From assembly GCA_947498595.1 (NCBI GenBank), contig CANMKX010000020.1:18936-82935 (forward strand): a stretch of 64,000 bases of DNA, written 5' to 3'. The notes beneath the pieces were generated by a model. The model had not been told where the DNA came from and did no database searches. It was given only the letters and a program-made list of their open reading frames with translations. Position 1 is the stretch's first letter. Each line of letters begins with the position of its first letter. The position numbers and the translations under genes were made by a program. Below are positions 1-8,795 of this stretch, one piece after another. The DNA is from an uncultured Aquimarina sp. (GTDB lineage Bacteria > Bacteroidota > Bacteroidia > Flavobacteriales > Flavobacteriaceae).

Positions 1-762
1 ATCACTTATACAGCTGCTGTTTCTCAAATTCAACAATTTGTAATTAGTACTACTGCTAAATTACAAAATGGAGAACATGTTCAATTTAATGCTATTGGAA
101 GTTTTTATTATTCCGAAGAAAGTACATTATGTTTTGAACCATCAGACAAGCATAATTTCCTAACAGAGGCTTTTGGATTAAATTCGTTTGTATCTCCCGC
201 AGTAAAACGAGAAGTATACAAAGAAAAAGTTGTTGCATTAGAAGAAAAAGCTCCTATTGCTTTCACTCCTGAAAAACGTAATCAGCGTCCATACCTTAAA
301 TATGCTGCTGCAGCTATTGTGACTATTGGTTTGTCTGGATTATGGAGCATGAATAATTCTGTAAAAGAAACTCAAAATCAAGAACTAGTTTCATCAATTC
401 AATTACAAGAGACACAGCAGAAAGAAATTCAAGAAGCAACTTTTGATATTCTATCACCTTTGCCTCCTGCTATTCTTAATCTTACACTAGTTAATCAAGA
501 TGACCAAATTGACGAAAATGAAGTCCTTGATTTAAATTATCATATTGTTGCTGGTGCTTATAGAATAGAAAAAAATGCTAATAAAAAAATAAAGCGATTA
601 AAGGCTCAAGGTTATAATGCTCATATTATTGGGGTGAATCAGTATGGTTTACACCAAGTAGTATATAATAGTTATGCTACTAGAAATGAAGCTGATAATG
701 CTTTGCAGAACATTAGAGAAAATACAGATCAAGGTGCTTGGTTGTTAATTCAAGATTTATAA
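1..762 (+). CDS. HU-CCDC81-like and SPOR domain membrane protein (5' end missing)
   Basis: The reading frame is open from base 1, so the gene begins before the window; an ATG at 319 is internal. Of 253 visible codons, about 1-75 resemble the C-terminal part of the bacterial HU-CCDC81 domain pair (an HU-like fold; note NGEHVQFNAIGSF). Codons about 98-117 form a single hydrophobic segment after a basic stretch, and codons about 180-253 are a SPOR domain (begins YHIVAGAYR, ends GAWLLIQDL) of the kind that binds denuded peptidoglycan. The layout predicts a cytoplasmic HU-like part and a periplasmic SPOR part. This architecture is known in Bacteroidota, but its role is not established. A thioesterase gene with its own promoter follows. 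Confidence 0.85.
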   Translation: MTYTAAVSQIQQFVISTTAKLQNGEHVQFNAIGSFYYSEESTLCFEPSDKHNFLTEAFGLNSFVSPAVKREVYKEKVVALEEKAPIAFTPEKRNQRPYLKYAAAAIVTIGLSGLWSMNNSVKETQNQELVSSIQLQETQQKEIQEATFDILSPLPPAILNLTLVNQDDQIDENEVLDLNYHIVAGAYRIEKNANKKIKRLKAQGYNAHIIGVNQYGLHQVVYNSYATRNEADNALQNIRENTDQGAWLLIQDL

Positions 763-901
763 ATCTTTATTTTTCTGACATATTCTTTTACTATTTAGAA
801 GATATGTTCTCGTTCATTATGTGTCCGTCTTATTTTTTTATTAAAATTTTGCGCCTTTCTTAATTCGTGATTATTAGCACTTATCCTTACTAATTCCTAC
901 C

Positions 902-909
902 TATCTTTG
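902..909 (+). promoter_or_regulatory. -7 promoter element for the thioesterase gene
   Basis: TATCTTTG matches the Bacteroidota -7 consensus TAnnTTTG and lies 16 bases before the ATG at 926, predicting a leader of roughly 10 nt. No TTG -33 element is seen at the usual spacing. Confidence 0.55.
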
Positions 910-925
910 CAGAAAACAATGAAGT

Positions 926-1441
926 ATGGAAGAAATTAGACATCCAAAAGATTCTCACACTATATTAACTGATTTAGTATTACCTGGAGAAACAAATCCT
1001 TTAAATAATCTTTTTGGAGGAGAACTACTAGCTCGTATGGATAGAGCTGCTGGAATCTCTGCTGGAAGACACTCAAGACGTATTGTTGTAACTGCTTCTG
1101 TTAATCATGTAGCATTTAATCGTAGTATCCTTTTAGGTAGTGTTGTTACCATTGAAGCTAAAGTTTCAAGAGCTTTTAACACTTCTATGGAGGTTATTCT
1201 TGATGTGTGGACTGAAGACCGTCAAACCGGCTTAAAAACGAAAGCAAATGAAGCTATTTACACTTTTGTTGCAGTAGATGAAACTGGTAGTCCTGTACGT
1301 ATTCCTAAACTTACCCCTGAAACGGAATTAGAAAAACAACGTTATGATGCTGCTTTGCGTCGTAAGCAACTGAGTTTAGTATTAGCTGGAAAAATGAAAC
1401 CAAATGATGCTACTGAATTAAAAGCATTATTTACATCTTAA
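926..1441 (+). CDS. Acyl-CoA thioesterase, hotdog fold
   Basis: A 171-residue cytosolic protein of the acyl-CoA hydrolase (YciA/BACH-like) hotdog family, which cleaves acyl-CoA to free acid and CoA. The N-terminal part carries the family pattern around NPLNNLFGGELLARMD (residues about 24-40), where Asn and Asp are the usual active-site positions, followed by HVAFNRSI and strands ending in IYTFVAVDE. Length is typical for a single-domain enzyme plus a short helical tail. It is a single gene with its own -7 element and ends in a bidirectional terminator facing the EnvC-like gene. Acyl chain preference cannot be read from sequence. Confidence 0.9.
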   Translation: MEEIRHPKDSHTILTDLVLPGETNPLNNLFGGELLARMDRAAGISAGRHSRRIVVTASVNHVAFNRSILLGSVVTIEAKVSRAFNTSMEVILDVWTEDRQTGLKTKANEAIYTFVAVDETGSPVRIPKLTPETELEKQRYDAALRRKQLSLVLAGKMKPNDATELKALFTS

Positions 1442-1450
1442 AACATATAA

Positions 1451-1476
1451 AAAAAGCGCTAAAATTAGCGCTTTTT
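1451..1476. terminator. Bidirectional terminator
   Basis: Inverted repeat AAAAAGCGCTAA / TTAGCGCTTTTT separated by two A, between two convergent genes. An A tract on one side and a T tract on the other allow use in both directions. Confidence 0.85.
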
Positions 1477-1477
1477 A

Positions 1478-2722
1478 TTATTTTTTATAAATCCAGTGTT
1501 GTGGATTTAATTTTTTAGCATCTCGATATATCAAGAATTTCATTGTTGCTCTACCCGTACTAGAATTAGTTCTTACTGATCCCAGAACTTGTTTTGTAGT
1601 AACTTTCTGCCCTTCTCTTACTTTTATATCATCAAGATTATAATATGTCGTAATATAATTACCATGTCTGATTTGAACAAAGCGCCCTCCTCCTTTTGGC
1701 TTATGGACTCCTAAAACTTCTCCTTCAAAAACTGCTCTTACTTTTTCACCGGTTCTAGTTTCCATTTGGATCCCATTACTATTTATTTTTATATGAGGTA
1801 ACGTTGGATGTGCTTGCTTTCCAAATCTTTTAATAATTCTACCATTCTCAACTGGCCAAGGTAATTTCCCTTTATTATCTGTAAAGTTATCTGCTAAATC
1901 TTTGGCTTCTTTGGTTAATGCAAATGTAGTTTTCGATCCTTTTTTAGCAACTTTTTTACCAGCTTTCTTATTCGCTTTATTCGCCTTTACAATCGCAGCT
2001 TTAATTAATTTTTCAATAGCTCTATCTATAGCATCGGCTTGCTGTTCTTTTTTACGAATTTGCGCTGTATAAACACCTTCTTTCTTTCGAATAGACTTCA
2101 TCAAGTCTTCTTGCTGCTTTCGTTCTGATTCAAGTCGATTTTGAGCCTCTCTATTATCAACGATTAGGCGTTGTTTATCTTTTTTCTGAATTATTAAATC
2201 TTGATTCAGTTTCTGTAGAACTTCTGTTCGCTCTTGAATCAAGATAGCTTGTTCTTTTCTATACTTATTATACTGTTTAATATATTGTAACCTCTTATAA
2301 GCTTGAACAAAATCTGAAGATGATAACAAAAACATAATTCTACTTTGCTGCGATTTACTTTTATATGATTTCACAATCATTTTAGCATAATCTTCTTTAA
2401 AGTTTTTTAATTGTGTACGGTTTTTGTCAATCTTCTTTAAATTCCCATTAATTTCTCGTGTCAATAAATTAATTTGCTGATTACTAACTTTTACAAAGTT
2501 TTCTCGCATATTAATCTGCGAATTCAATCCTAAAACTTCATCTAATACAGAACGTTCTTTTACTTTATTATCTACTCGAAGCTTGTTAATCTCTTCTATT
2601 TCTTGTCGTATACGTTGACGTTGTTCTTCTAATTCTTTTTGTTTATTACTTTGCGCAATACTAGTTACACTTAATAATAATAACAGAATAGTTATGAGAT
2701 ATGATACTTTAAATAATTTCAT
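1478..2722 (-). CDS. EnvC-like murein hydrolase activator with degenerate LytM domain
   Basis: 414 residues: signal peptide (about 1-23), a long coiled coil rich in K, E, Q and R (about 25-245), a Lys-rich linker (about 245-275) and a C-terminal LytM/M23 fold (about 288-410). The zinc ligands of active M23 peptidases are absent: the HxxxD region reads HIKINSNGIQM and the HxH region reads MKFLIY. This fits EnvC, whose non-catalytic LytM domain activates cell-wall amidases at the septum in E. coli. Its ATG overlaps the stop of the DUF4292 gene by 4 bases, so the two are probably translationally coupled. An activating rather than hydrolytic role is inferred from the missing ligands. Confidence 0.85.
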   Translation of the reverse strand: MKLFKVSYLITILLLLLSVTSIAQSNKQKELEEQRQRIRQEIEEINKLRVDNKVKERSVLDEVLGLNSQINMRENFVKVSNQQINLLTREINGNLKKIDKNRTQLKNFKEDYAKMIVKSYKSKSQQSRIMFLLSSSDFVQAYKRLQYIKQYNKYRKEQAILIQERTEVLQKLNQDLIIQKKDKQRLIVDNREAQNRLESERKQQEDLMKSIRKKEGVYTAQIRKKEQQADAIDRAIEKLIKAAIVKANKANKKAGKKVAKKGSKTTFALTKEAKDLADNFTDNKGKLPWPVENGRIIKRFGKQAHPTLPHIKINSNGIQMETRTGEKVRAVFEGEVLGVHKPKGGGRFVQIRHGNYITTYYNLDDIKVREGQKVTTKQVLGSVRTNSSTGRATMKFLIYRDAKKLNPQHWIYKK

Positions 2723-3495
2723 TCTATAATTACTTCTTTGAATCCAGCTGGGATTTTAAACGGAAAACTTACTCTTGCATTATAATCAACAGATCTATAA
2801 TCCATTTCAATCAATGTTCTTTTCTCTTTTTGAGTTCCTTCAATTCTGATAGCTTTAGGAAATTTTTGTTTTTCAACCTCCTGATATTCTGTATATTTCA
2901 CACTTACTTTACTGTCCTCTTGAGCTTGTTTCAATTGTTCACCAACCATTTTAAATGTAATTGGATCTATTGTGAAAAGTCTATCAAACAATGCTAATTC
3001 TTTTTTAGGAGAAAGCAAATATCCTCTTTCATTAATTGCAGCCTCATAAGGTTCTGATTTCAAATCATAAAGAGCTTCTCCTAACAACAAATTTTGAATT
3101 TTCTGAAAATCTAATTCAGTACCTATCCAATCACTTATCATTTCGAAATTTCCGTCAAAATATGTCTTATTTACTTTTAAATAATACTGGACTTTACTAG
3201 GTGTAATTTTAGCTTTTGCAACAGTAATCCCTAAAAATTTTGCACTTAACCATATCACACTATCCTTTTTAATCCTCAAGGTAACACTCGAATTATATGA
3301 CTGTTCATCATCATTATATCGAACACTTAATTTGGCATTTATAGTTTCGAAATCAAAGCTATTATCATAATGATGTGCAATTATTTTGTTTGCACTCATC
3401 TTTTTAATTTTAACTGTATTTATGTTTTTTGTCCCTTTACAAGCTTGGAATATTAAAACAACTACTAATGTTATTAAATATAGCGTTCTTTTCAT
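2719..3495 (-). CDS. DUF4292 lipoprotein
   Basis: 258 residues beginning with a lipoprotein signal ending at the lipobox FQAC (Cys about 19). The rest is a mostly beta protein matching what I know as DUF4292, a Bacteroidota family whose fold is, as far as I recall, related to the LolA/LolB lipoprotein-carrier type. It is predicted to be anchored in the outer membrane or periplasmic face. It lies between the TPR gene (8-base gap) and the EnvC-like gene (4-base overlap), a run that suggests a shared envelope-biogenesis role. The molecular function is unknown. Confidence 0.8.
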   Translation of the reverse strand: MKRTLYLITLVVVLIFQACKGTKNINTVKIKKMSANKIIAHHYDNSFDFETINAKLSVRYNDDEQSYNSSVTLRIKKDSVIWLSAKFLGITVAKAKITPSKVQYYLKVNKTYFDGNFEMISDWIGTELDFQKIQNLLLGEALYDLKSEPYEAAINERGYLLSPKKELALFDRLFTIDPITFKMVGEQLKQAQEDSKVSVKYTEYQEVEKQKFPKAIRIEGTQKEKRTLIEMDYRSVDYNARVSFPFKIPAGFKEVIIE

Positions 3496-3502
3496 TACAA
3501 CA

Positions 3503-4882
3503 TTATAATTTACTCTTTAACTGCTTTGACTTTTCTAAATATCTTGAAGATTTATTTTCATCTCCTAACAATAAATAGGCTTCTCCTATTTGTTTATAAA
3601 AATCGGATTCCATTTTTACATCATCTATAATATAATCTACACCTGTTGTCAATGTTTCAATAGCATCTTCTGGTTTTTTTAAATGATTTAATGCAATCCC
3701 ATTAGCCAAATACAATAATGGTTGTGTCGGATACAATTCTAACCCCAATTTTACACCTTCACTTGCTTTTTCAAAACGTTTTAAATCCAATTGTAACAAA
3801 ACGATTTTTTTCAATGCATTAAAATCTGAAACACTATTTAGTAAATCTCTTTCGTAATAATTAAGGGCTAATTTTTTCTCTCCTTTATCAAAATAATAGT
3901 TACCAATTCGAGTATACACATCGTGATTTTCTTCTTGCTTAGCATACCTAATAATTATCGTAAAAAAATCTTTTTCATATGATGGGTGTTTATTCAAAAA
4001 AAGCATAAAGTCATTAATCACTTTATCCTTTGAAGCTGCATCAATAGTAGAATTTATTATTCTTTTCATAGAATTCATTGCTTCAGAAACTTCACCTTTA
4101 TCTAAATAAATTTTATACAAGGCTAAATGTGCCAAATGAGATTTAGGCTTAACTCTTAATAAACGCTCAGCTGTTTCTTTTATTTTTTCTACTTTATTCT
4201 TGTTACTATAAACATAAATCAAATTAAGATAATGTTGCTCTTCTAACGGTTGACTTTTTATCTTACTTTCGAGATAATCGATTTGATTTACTGATTTTGA
4301 TTTGCTTGTTCTTGCTAGAATTGTTTTTCTAAGTCGATTACGATATCCATCTTTACCATAGCGATCTTCAAGCTCATCAAGTGATTTTAATGCTTTTTCA
4401 TATTGTTGAGTAATTAAATATAAACTAGCTAATTGTTCTTTATACATTTCATCAAACAATGCCAATTTCTCGACAACTATTACAGCTTCAGGATATTTTT
4501 TTAATTGATAATATACTTCATATAGTCCTTCTAATGCATATTTTCTAGTTGGATCACTTGCTATTACCTTTTTAAAATTAACCTCTGCCTCATCATATTT
4601 TTTCAAAGACAATTGGTTCTTAGCCAATTCATAATACAAATAAACTGGCATAGCATCAATTTCGATACATTTATTTAATGCTTCAATAGCTTTATCGTAA
4701 TTCTGTATTCCTTTTTGCTTTAAAGCTTCAAAAAAGTATTCTTGAAAATTATCTGAGACATTTCCTAGGTCATCTATATTGATTTCTTGTTTTGGTTCAA
4801 TTTCTTGTGCACTTACTTCTTTCCCTAAACATAAGAGAATCATTAATGTTGTAAATAGATAACAACTAGGTTTTAATATCAT
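3503..4882 (-). CDS. Tetratricopeptide repeat protein, exported
   Basis: 459 residues with an N-terminal signal peptide (about 1-25, ending near VSAQE) and repeated TPR helices through most of the length, for example YDKAIEALNKCIEID, YDEAEVNFKKVIASDP and PEDAIETLTTGV. TPR arrays mediate protein-protein contacts. No catalytic domain is visible. It lies in the envelope operon between the sugar nucleotidyltransferase (11-base gap) and the DUF4292 lipoprotein, so a scaffold role in the periplasm is likely but inferred only from context. Confidence 0.85.
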   Translation of the reverse strand: MILKPSCYLFTTLMILLCLGKEVSAQEIEPKQEINIDDLGNVSDNFQEYFFEALKQKGIQNYDKAIEALNKCIEIDAMPVYLYYELAKNQLSLKKYDEAEVNFKKVIASDPTRKYALEGLYEVYYQLKKYPEAVIVVEKLALFDEMYKEQLASLYLITQQYEKALKSLDELEDRYGKDGYRNRLRKTILARTSKSKSVNQIDYLESKIKSQPLEEQHYLNLIYVYSNKNKVEKIKETAERLLRVKPKSHLAHLALYKIYLDKGEVSEAMNSMKRIINSTIDAASKDKVINDFMLFLNKHPSYEKDFFTIIIRYAKQEENHDVYTRIGNYYFDKGEKKLALNYYERDLLNSVSDFNALKKIVLLQLDLKRFEKASEGVKLGLELYPTQPLLYLANGIALNHLKKPEDAIETLTTGVDYIIDDVKMESDFYKQIGEAYLLLGDENKSSRYLEKSKQLKSKL

Positions 4883-4893
4883 TTTTTTATCCT

Positions 4894-5910
4894 TTATTCG
4901 AGTATAGAATAATCTCCTATACTAATAGCTGTAAATTTCCCATCATATTTTACATGATTACCAATCATTGCATTATCTAAGGTAGCATTTTTTATGATAG
5001 ATTTAGTCTGTACTAAACTATTTTTAATTACCACGTTATCTAGCACACAATCGTCTCCTATAGACACATTAGGTCCAATTGTTGTGTTTTTCAAAACAAC
5101 ATTCTCTCCAATATAGCAAGGTTCTATAATTGTACTTCCTTCATTAATTACCGTATTACTAATCAACTGTTCTTTATCAGCATTCAAGAAGCCTAACATT
5201 CTTGTATTAGTTTCTACTGTTACATTTTTATTACCACAGTCCATCCATTCGTCAACTTTTCCTGTAACAAACTTTTTTCCATCAGCCATCATGCGTTTTA
5301 TACCATCATTAATTTGATATTCTCCTCCATTAATAATATCATTATCTAAAACATATTGCAGCTCATTTTTAAGAACAGCTACGTCTTTAAAATAATAAAT
5401 ACCTATCACCGCAAGGTCAGAGACAAATTCTTCAGGTTTTTCAACCAATTCTACAATCTCTTTATTTTCATTAAGTTTAACAACTCCATAAGCTTCTGGC
5501 TTATCAACTTGTTTTACCCAAATCACAGAATCAGCATCTTTATCTAGGTTGAAATCTGCTCTTATTAATGTATCTGCATATGCAATTACAGCAGGTCCTG
5601 ATAAAGATTCTTTTGCACACATAATTGCATGTCCAGTTCCTAATGGTTCATCTTGTCTATAAATAGTTCCTTTTGCTCCTAATTCTTCTGCTAACTTTTT
5701 TAGGCTATCAACTACATCATCTCCAAAAAAAGCTGGATCTCCTAATATAAATGCAATTTCGTCTATTGGCTCTCCTAATACTTTTACGATATCCGAAACC
5801 AACCTATGTACAATTGGCTTACCTACTACTGGTATTAATGGTTTAGGAACAGTTAATGTATGTGGGCGAAGTCTAGATCCTCTCCCAGCCATTGGTACTA
5901 TAATTTTCAT
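4894..5910 (-). CDS. Sugar-1-phosphate nucleotidyltransferase with beta-helix tail
   Basis: 338 residues. Residues 1-235 form a nucleotidyltransferase domain with the signature GRGSRLRPHT..PKPLIPV near the N terminus. About 240-338 consist of hexapeptide-type repeats (for example VVLKNTTIGPNVSIGDDCVL) forming a left-handed beta helix. The pattern is that of enzymes making UDP- or dTDP-sugars from NTP and sugar-1-phosphate (RfbA/GlmU/GalU-like). The exact base and sugar are not decidable by eye. It lies between dut and the TPR gene in an operon that also has a flippase, which suggests a cell-envelope glycan precursor. Confidence 0.85.
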   Translation of the reverse strand: MKIIVPMAGRGSRLRPHTLTVPKPLIPVVGKPIVHRLVSDIVKVLGEPIDEIAFILGDPAFFGDDVVDSLKKLAEELGAKGTIYRQDEPLGTGHAIMCAKESLSGPAVIAYADTLIRADFNLDKDADSVIWVKQVDKPEAYGVVKLNENKEIVELVEKPEEFVSDLAVIGIYYFKDVAVLKNELQYVLDNDIINGGEYQINDGIKRMMADGKKFVTGKVDEWMDCGNKNVTVETNTRMLGFLNADKEQLISNTVINEGSTIIEPCYIGENVVLKNTTIGPNVSIGDDCVLDNVVIKNSLVQTKSIIKNATLDNAMIGNHVKYDGKFTAISIGDYSILE

Positions 5911-5956
5911 TTTTTTTAGATATTAAATCACTTAAAAAGTGTTTTGATTGATTTTA

Positions 5957-6391
5957 TTATTTAACTCCTGTGCTTCCAAATCCACCATCTCCTCTGGTAG
6001 TTTCTGACAAGTTTTTTACTTCATTCCATGTTGCTCTTTCATGCTTTGAAATAACCATTTGAGCTATGCGTTCACCGTTTTCAATCACGAACTCATTTTC
6101 TGATAGGTTTATTAAAATAACACCTATCTCTCCTCTATAATCAGCATCTATCGTTCCTGGTGCATTTAAAACTGTAATCCCTTTTTTTGCAGCTAATCCA
6201 CTTCGAGGTCGTACTTGTGCTTCGTATCCTATAGGTAATTCTATAAACAATCCTGTTTTCACGATTATTCTAGCTAGTGGCTTAAGCACTATAGATTCTT
6301 CAATACTAGCTCTTAAATCCATCCCAGCAGATGCTATCGTTTCATAGTTAGGAAGTTCGTGCCCTGATTTATTAATAATATTAATCTGCAT
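5957..6391 (-). CDS. dut: dUTP diphosphatase
   Basis: 144 residues, the usual length for trimeric dUTPase, which hydrolyses dUTP to dUMP and diphosphate and keeps uracil out of DNA. All five motifs are present in order: [27 protein letters not shown] (catalytic Asp), ERIAQMVI and the C-terminal [10 protein letters not shown]. It lies 13 bases after the flippase gene and before the nucleotidyltransferase gene in the same direction. Confidence 0.97.
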   Translation of the reverse strand: MQINIINKSGHELPNYETIASAGMDLRASIEESIVLKPLARIIVKTGLFIELPIGYEAQVRPRSGLAAKKGITVLNAPGTIDADYRGEIGVILINLSENEFVIENGERIAQMVISKHERATWNEVKNLSETTRGDGGFGSTGVK

Positions 6392-6404
6392 ATTCTATAT
6401 TCTA

Positions 6405-7862
6405 TTAACGCTTTAATAAACGTTGTATTTCTTTTTTTTCTGAAACGTATAAAATTACTAAAAACAGTAATAGTAATGGTATTGTATATAGGTAATTTCT
6501 ATCAAAAATATAAAAAGATAGTATTGATAAACTTATTGACAATCCTATATATCCTCCTATTTTTTTAATGTTATAAGGTATTGGGTGATATCTTTGTCCC
6601 AAAACATAAGATAATATCATCATAACTCCATACGCTGCTAATGTTGCTATTGCTGATCCTTTATAACTGTATACTGGAATCAATATATAATTAAGTATTA
6701 TCGTTATTATTGCACCTATAACAGAAATTACTGCACCAAATCGAGTTCGGTCGCTAATTTTATACCATACTGATAAGCTATGATAAATCCCCAAACATAA
6801 ATTCGCTATCAAAATATACGGTACTATAACAAGTCCTTCCCAAAAGGTTGGATCTGGAATAATTATTCTTTTTAAAACATCTATAAATACTATAATTCCT
6901 AACACCATTAAGCTTCCTAGTATCGTAAAATATAATGTAATGTTAGCATATGTATTATTCGCATTTTCTGCCTTTGCATGATTAAAAAAGAACGGTTCAA
7001 TTCCTAGTCTAAATGCAGTACTAAATAATGTCATAAAAACACCTAGTTTATAGCACGCTGCATATATCCCAGCTTCACTATCTGCAATTTCTTTAGGTAA
7101 TAAATATTTTAATAATAATTTATCGAAAGCCTCATTAATCGAAAATGCTATTCCTGCAATTAAAACTGGGAACGCATATTTTATCATCGCTTTCCAAATT
7201 TCAAAATCAAAACCAAATTTTATCTTTCGATATAACGGAAGTAATACTAAAAAAGTAATTCCGCTAGCGAGTAGATTTGCTATAAAAACAAATGATATTG
7301 GATCTTCTTTTACATGAATCCAATCCCAGAAATTGTTGTTCGATTTTATTAACCAAGGTAACCCTACAAAGAAAAAAAGATTCAAACTTAAATTAATAGC
7401 TACATTTACTATTTTAATAATAGCATATCTCATAGGGCGTTCATTTGCTCTATACCAAACAAATGGTAGTACTACTAGTGCATCTAATCCTAAAATACAC
7501 AAACCATAAGTTATATACTGTACTTCAAAATCTAAATAATTACTAAGTAGTGTTCTACAAAACAAACTAACTCCTAAAAATAATAATGTAGTAACCGTTA
7601 AAGATGTTAGTACTGTGGACTGAACTATTTTCTTTTTACTATTATCTTTATTTACAAATCTAAAAAAAGCAGTTTCCATACCATAGGATAACAAAACATT
7701 TCCCAAAATCAACAAAGTCATCAATTGAGAAAATACTCCGTAGTTACTCTTTCCTAAGACATCTATAAATAATGGGACCAAAACAATACTTAACACCCTA
7801 GGGAGTACAGTTGCCAATCCATAAATAAATGTTTGCTTAAAAAGTTTCTTGAATATCGCCAA
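6405..7862 (-). CDS. Polysaccharide flippase (MOP/Wzx-type)
   Basis: 485 residues with about 12-14 hydrophobic segments spread over the whole length, a basic N terminus (MAIFKKLFKQTFIYG) and the layout of the oligosaccharide flippase branch of the MOP superfamily. Such proteins move undecaprenyl-linked glycans across the inner membrane. It is a second flippase besides the one in the capsule locus (42389-43627) and sits in a different operon with dut and a nucleotidyltransferase, so it may serve another glycan. The substrate is unknown. Confidence 0.85.
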   Translation of the reverse strand: MAIFKKLFKQTFIYGLATVLPRVLSIVLVPLFIDVLGKSNYGVFSQLMTLLILGNVLLSYGMETAFFRFVNKDNSKKKIVQSTVLTSLTVTTLLFLGVSLFCRTLLSNYLDFEVQYITYGLCILGLDALVVLPFVWYRANERPMRYAIIKIVNVAINLSLNLFFFVGLPWLIKSNNNFWDWIHVKEDPISFVFIANLLASGITFLVLLPLYRKIKFGFDFEIWKAMIKYAFPVLIAGIAFSINEAFDKLLLKYLLPKEIADSEAGIYAACYKLGVFMTLFSTAFRLGIEPFFFNHAKAENANNTYANITLYFTILGSLMVLGIIVFIDVLKRIIIPDPTFWEGLVIVPYILIANLCLGIYHSLSVWYKISDRTRFGAVISVIGAIITIILNYILIPVYSYKGSAIATLAAYGVMMILSYVLGQRYHPIPYNIKKIGGYIGLSISLSILSFYIFDRNYLYTIPLLLLFLVILYVSEKKEIQRLLKR

Positions 7863-7868
7863 GATTGA

Positions 7869-8405
7869 TTATTGTTGAATCTGTAAATTAGTATTTGGAT
7901 TTTGTTGCATTGGATATGCTAACAATTTTTTCTCTTTTAGGTCTTTAATTTTAAAATAGCCCACTTTACCATTTTTAGTATAGCGAATTACACACTCATT
8001 TTCTTTTAATTCAAATGGTATTTTCTCTTTTTCTAATTTAGGTACTTCATTTTTAGCTTCCTTTTTAGGGTCACTATCCATGATCAATTCTACTTTATTT
8101 CCTGGATATTTGATGTTAGCAGAATATACTGGTTCGTCAGTTTTCTTTTCCAGTTTTGCAGATTTATCTCTAAAATAGATAGTATCTAACTTTATATTAG
8201 TATTGTTTTCATATGGCAAATAAAATGTATAGCCCCAACCTGCTGATTCTATACCTCCAACCCATTTTTGAAAATACGCATCTTTAAATATTACCGGAGC
8301 CTTATCATCCAATTTCTGGCTACTTGCACATTGAGTACATCCAATGATTATACTCAAAACACCTAATTTCACTAATGCTCTTTTTATTTTCGAAAATCTT
8401 TTCAT
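7869..8405 (-). CDS. Hypothetical lipoprotein
   Basis: 178 residues. The N terminus is a basic, hydrophobic signal with Cys candidates at IIGC and CTQC followed by ASS, so it is probably a lipoprotein. The body contains a conserved-looking aromatic stretch WVGGIESAGWGYTFYLPYEN and a Lys/Glu-rich middle, with a polar Q/N tail. I do not recognise a named domain. It is the first gene of the seven-gene minus-strand envelope operon, with only 6 bases to the flippase gene. Confidence 0.7.
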   Translation of the reverse strand: MKRFSKIKRALVKLGVLSIIIGCTQCASSQKLDDKAPVIFKDAYFQKWVGGIESAGWGYTFYLPYENNTNIKLDTIYFRDKSAKLEKKTDEPVYSANIKYPGNKVELIMDSDPKKEAKNEVPKLEKEKIPFELKENECVIRYTKNGKVGYFKIKDLKEKKLLAYPMQQNPNTNLQIQQ

Positions 8406-8438
8406 TCTATTATATTATGAATTTCTTAGTAGTTAAAA

Positions 8439-8446
8439 CAAATTTA
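8439..8446 (-). promoter_or_regulatory. -7 promoter element for the 8405-1478 operon
   Basis: On the minus strand the bases read TAAATTTG, a match to TAnnTTTG, about 34 bases before the ATG at 8405. A TTG lies 24 bases further upstream, one base longer than the usual spacer range. Confidence 0.5.
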
Positions 8447-8625
8447 ATACCAAGAATACCTATAGTCAGGCAAAAATAAACATTTATTACTGTATCTAAA
8501 TGAGAAATAAGTATTCTATTTTGAAGTAATGTGAATAAATAATATTTATTCAAAAAAAAGAACCTTTATAATTATTTAAAAATGAAACACTTAAAAAAAA
8601 GTTGTAAATTATTTTAAAAAAGTGC

Positions 8626-8655
8626 TTGTATAACAGGAAAACTAGTGTATATTTG
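8626..8655 (+). promoter_or_regulatory. Promoter of the tRNA-Asp gene
   Basis: TTG at 8626-8628 and TATATTTG at 8648-8655 are separated by 19 bases, an exact fit to the Bacteroidota pattern TTG-N17-23-TAnnTTTG. The tRNA begins 18 bases after the -7 element. Confidence 0.8.
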
Positions 8656-8673
8656 CACTCGCAACAACGCATT

Positions 8674-8747
8674 GGTCTGGTAGTTCAGCTGGTTAGAATA
8701 CATGCCTGTCACGCATGGGGTCGCGGGTTCGAGTCCCGTCCAGACCG
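8674..8747 (+). tRNA. tRNA-Asp (GTC)
   Basis: A 74-nt cloverleaf. The acceptor arms GGTCTGG and CCAGACC pair fully, with discriminator G. The D arm begins GTTCAGCTGG, and the anticodon arm CATGC-CTGTCAC-GCATG has anticodon GTC. The T arm is GCGGG-TTCGAGT-CCCGT with one mismatch-tolerant G-T pair. The 3' CCA is not encoded and must be added after transcription. The gene stands alone with its own promoter and terminator. Confidence 0.97.
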
Positions 8748-8748
8748 C

Positions 8749-8780
8749 AAAAAGGAAGCTAAATTTAGCTTCCTTTTTTT
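8749..8780 (+). terminator. Terminator of the tRNA-Asp gene
   Basis: Inverted repeat AAAAAGGAAGCTAAA / TTTAGCTTCCTTTTT followed by a run of T, directly after the tRNA. Confidence 0.85.
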
Positions 8781-8795
8781 ATTATATCTATTTCT

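Noticed and set aside
319..762. Treating the ATG at 319 as the start of the first gene
   Set aside because: The same frame is open back to base 1 and encodes an HU-like domain, so this ATG is internal, located within the membrane segment.
8532..8552. Nine-base inverted repeat TGAATAAAT / ATTTATTCA upstream of the tRNA
   Set aside because: AT-only arms in a very AT-rich spacer with no gene ending there; easily chance.
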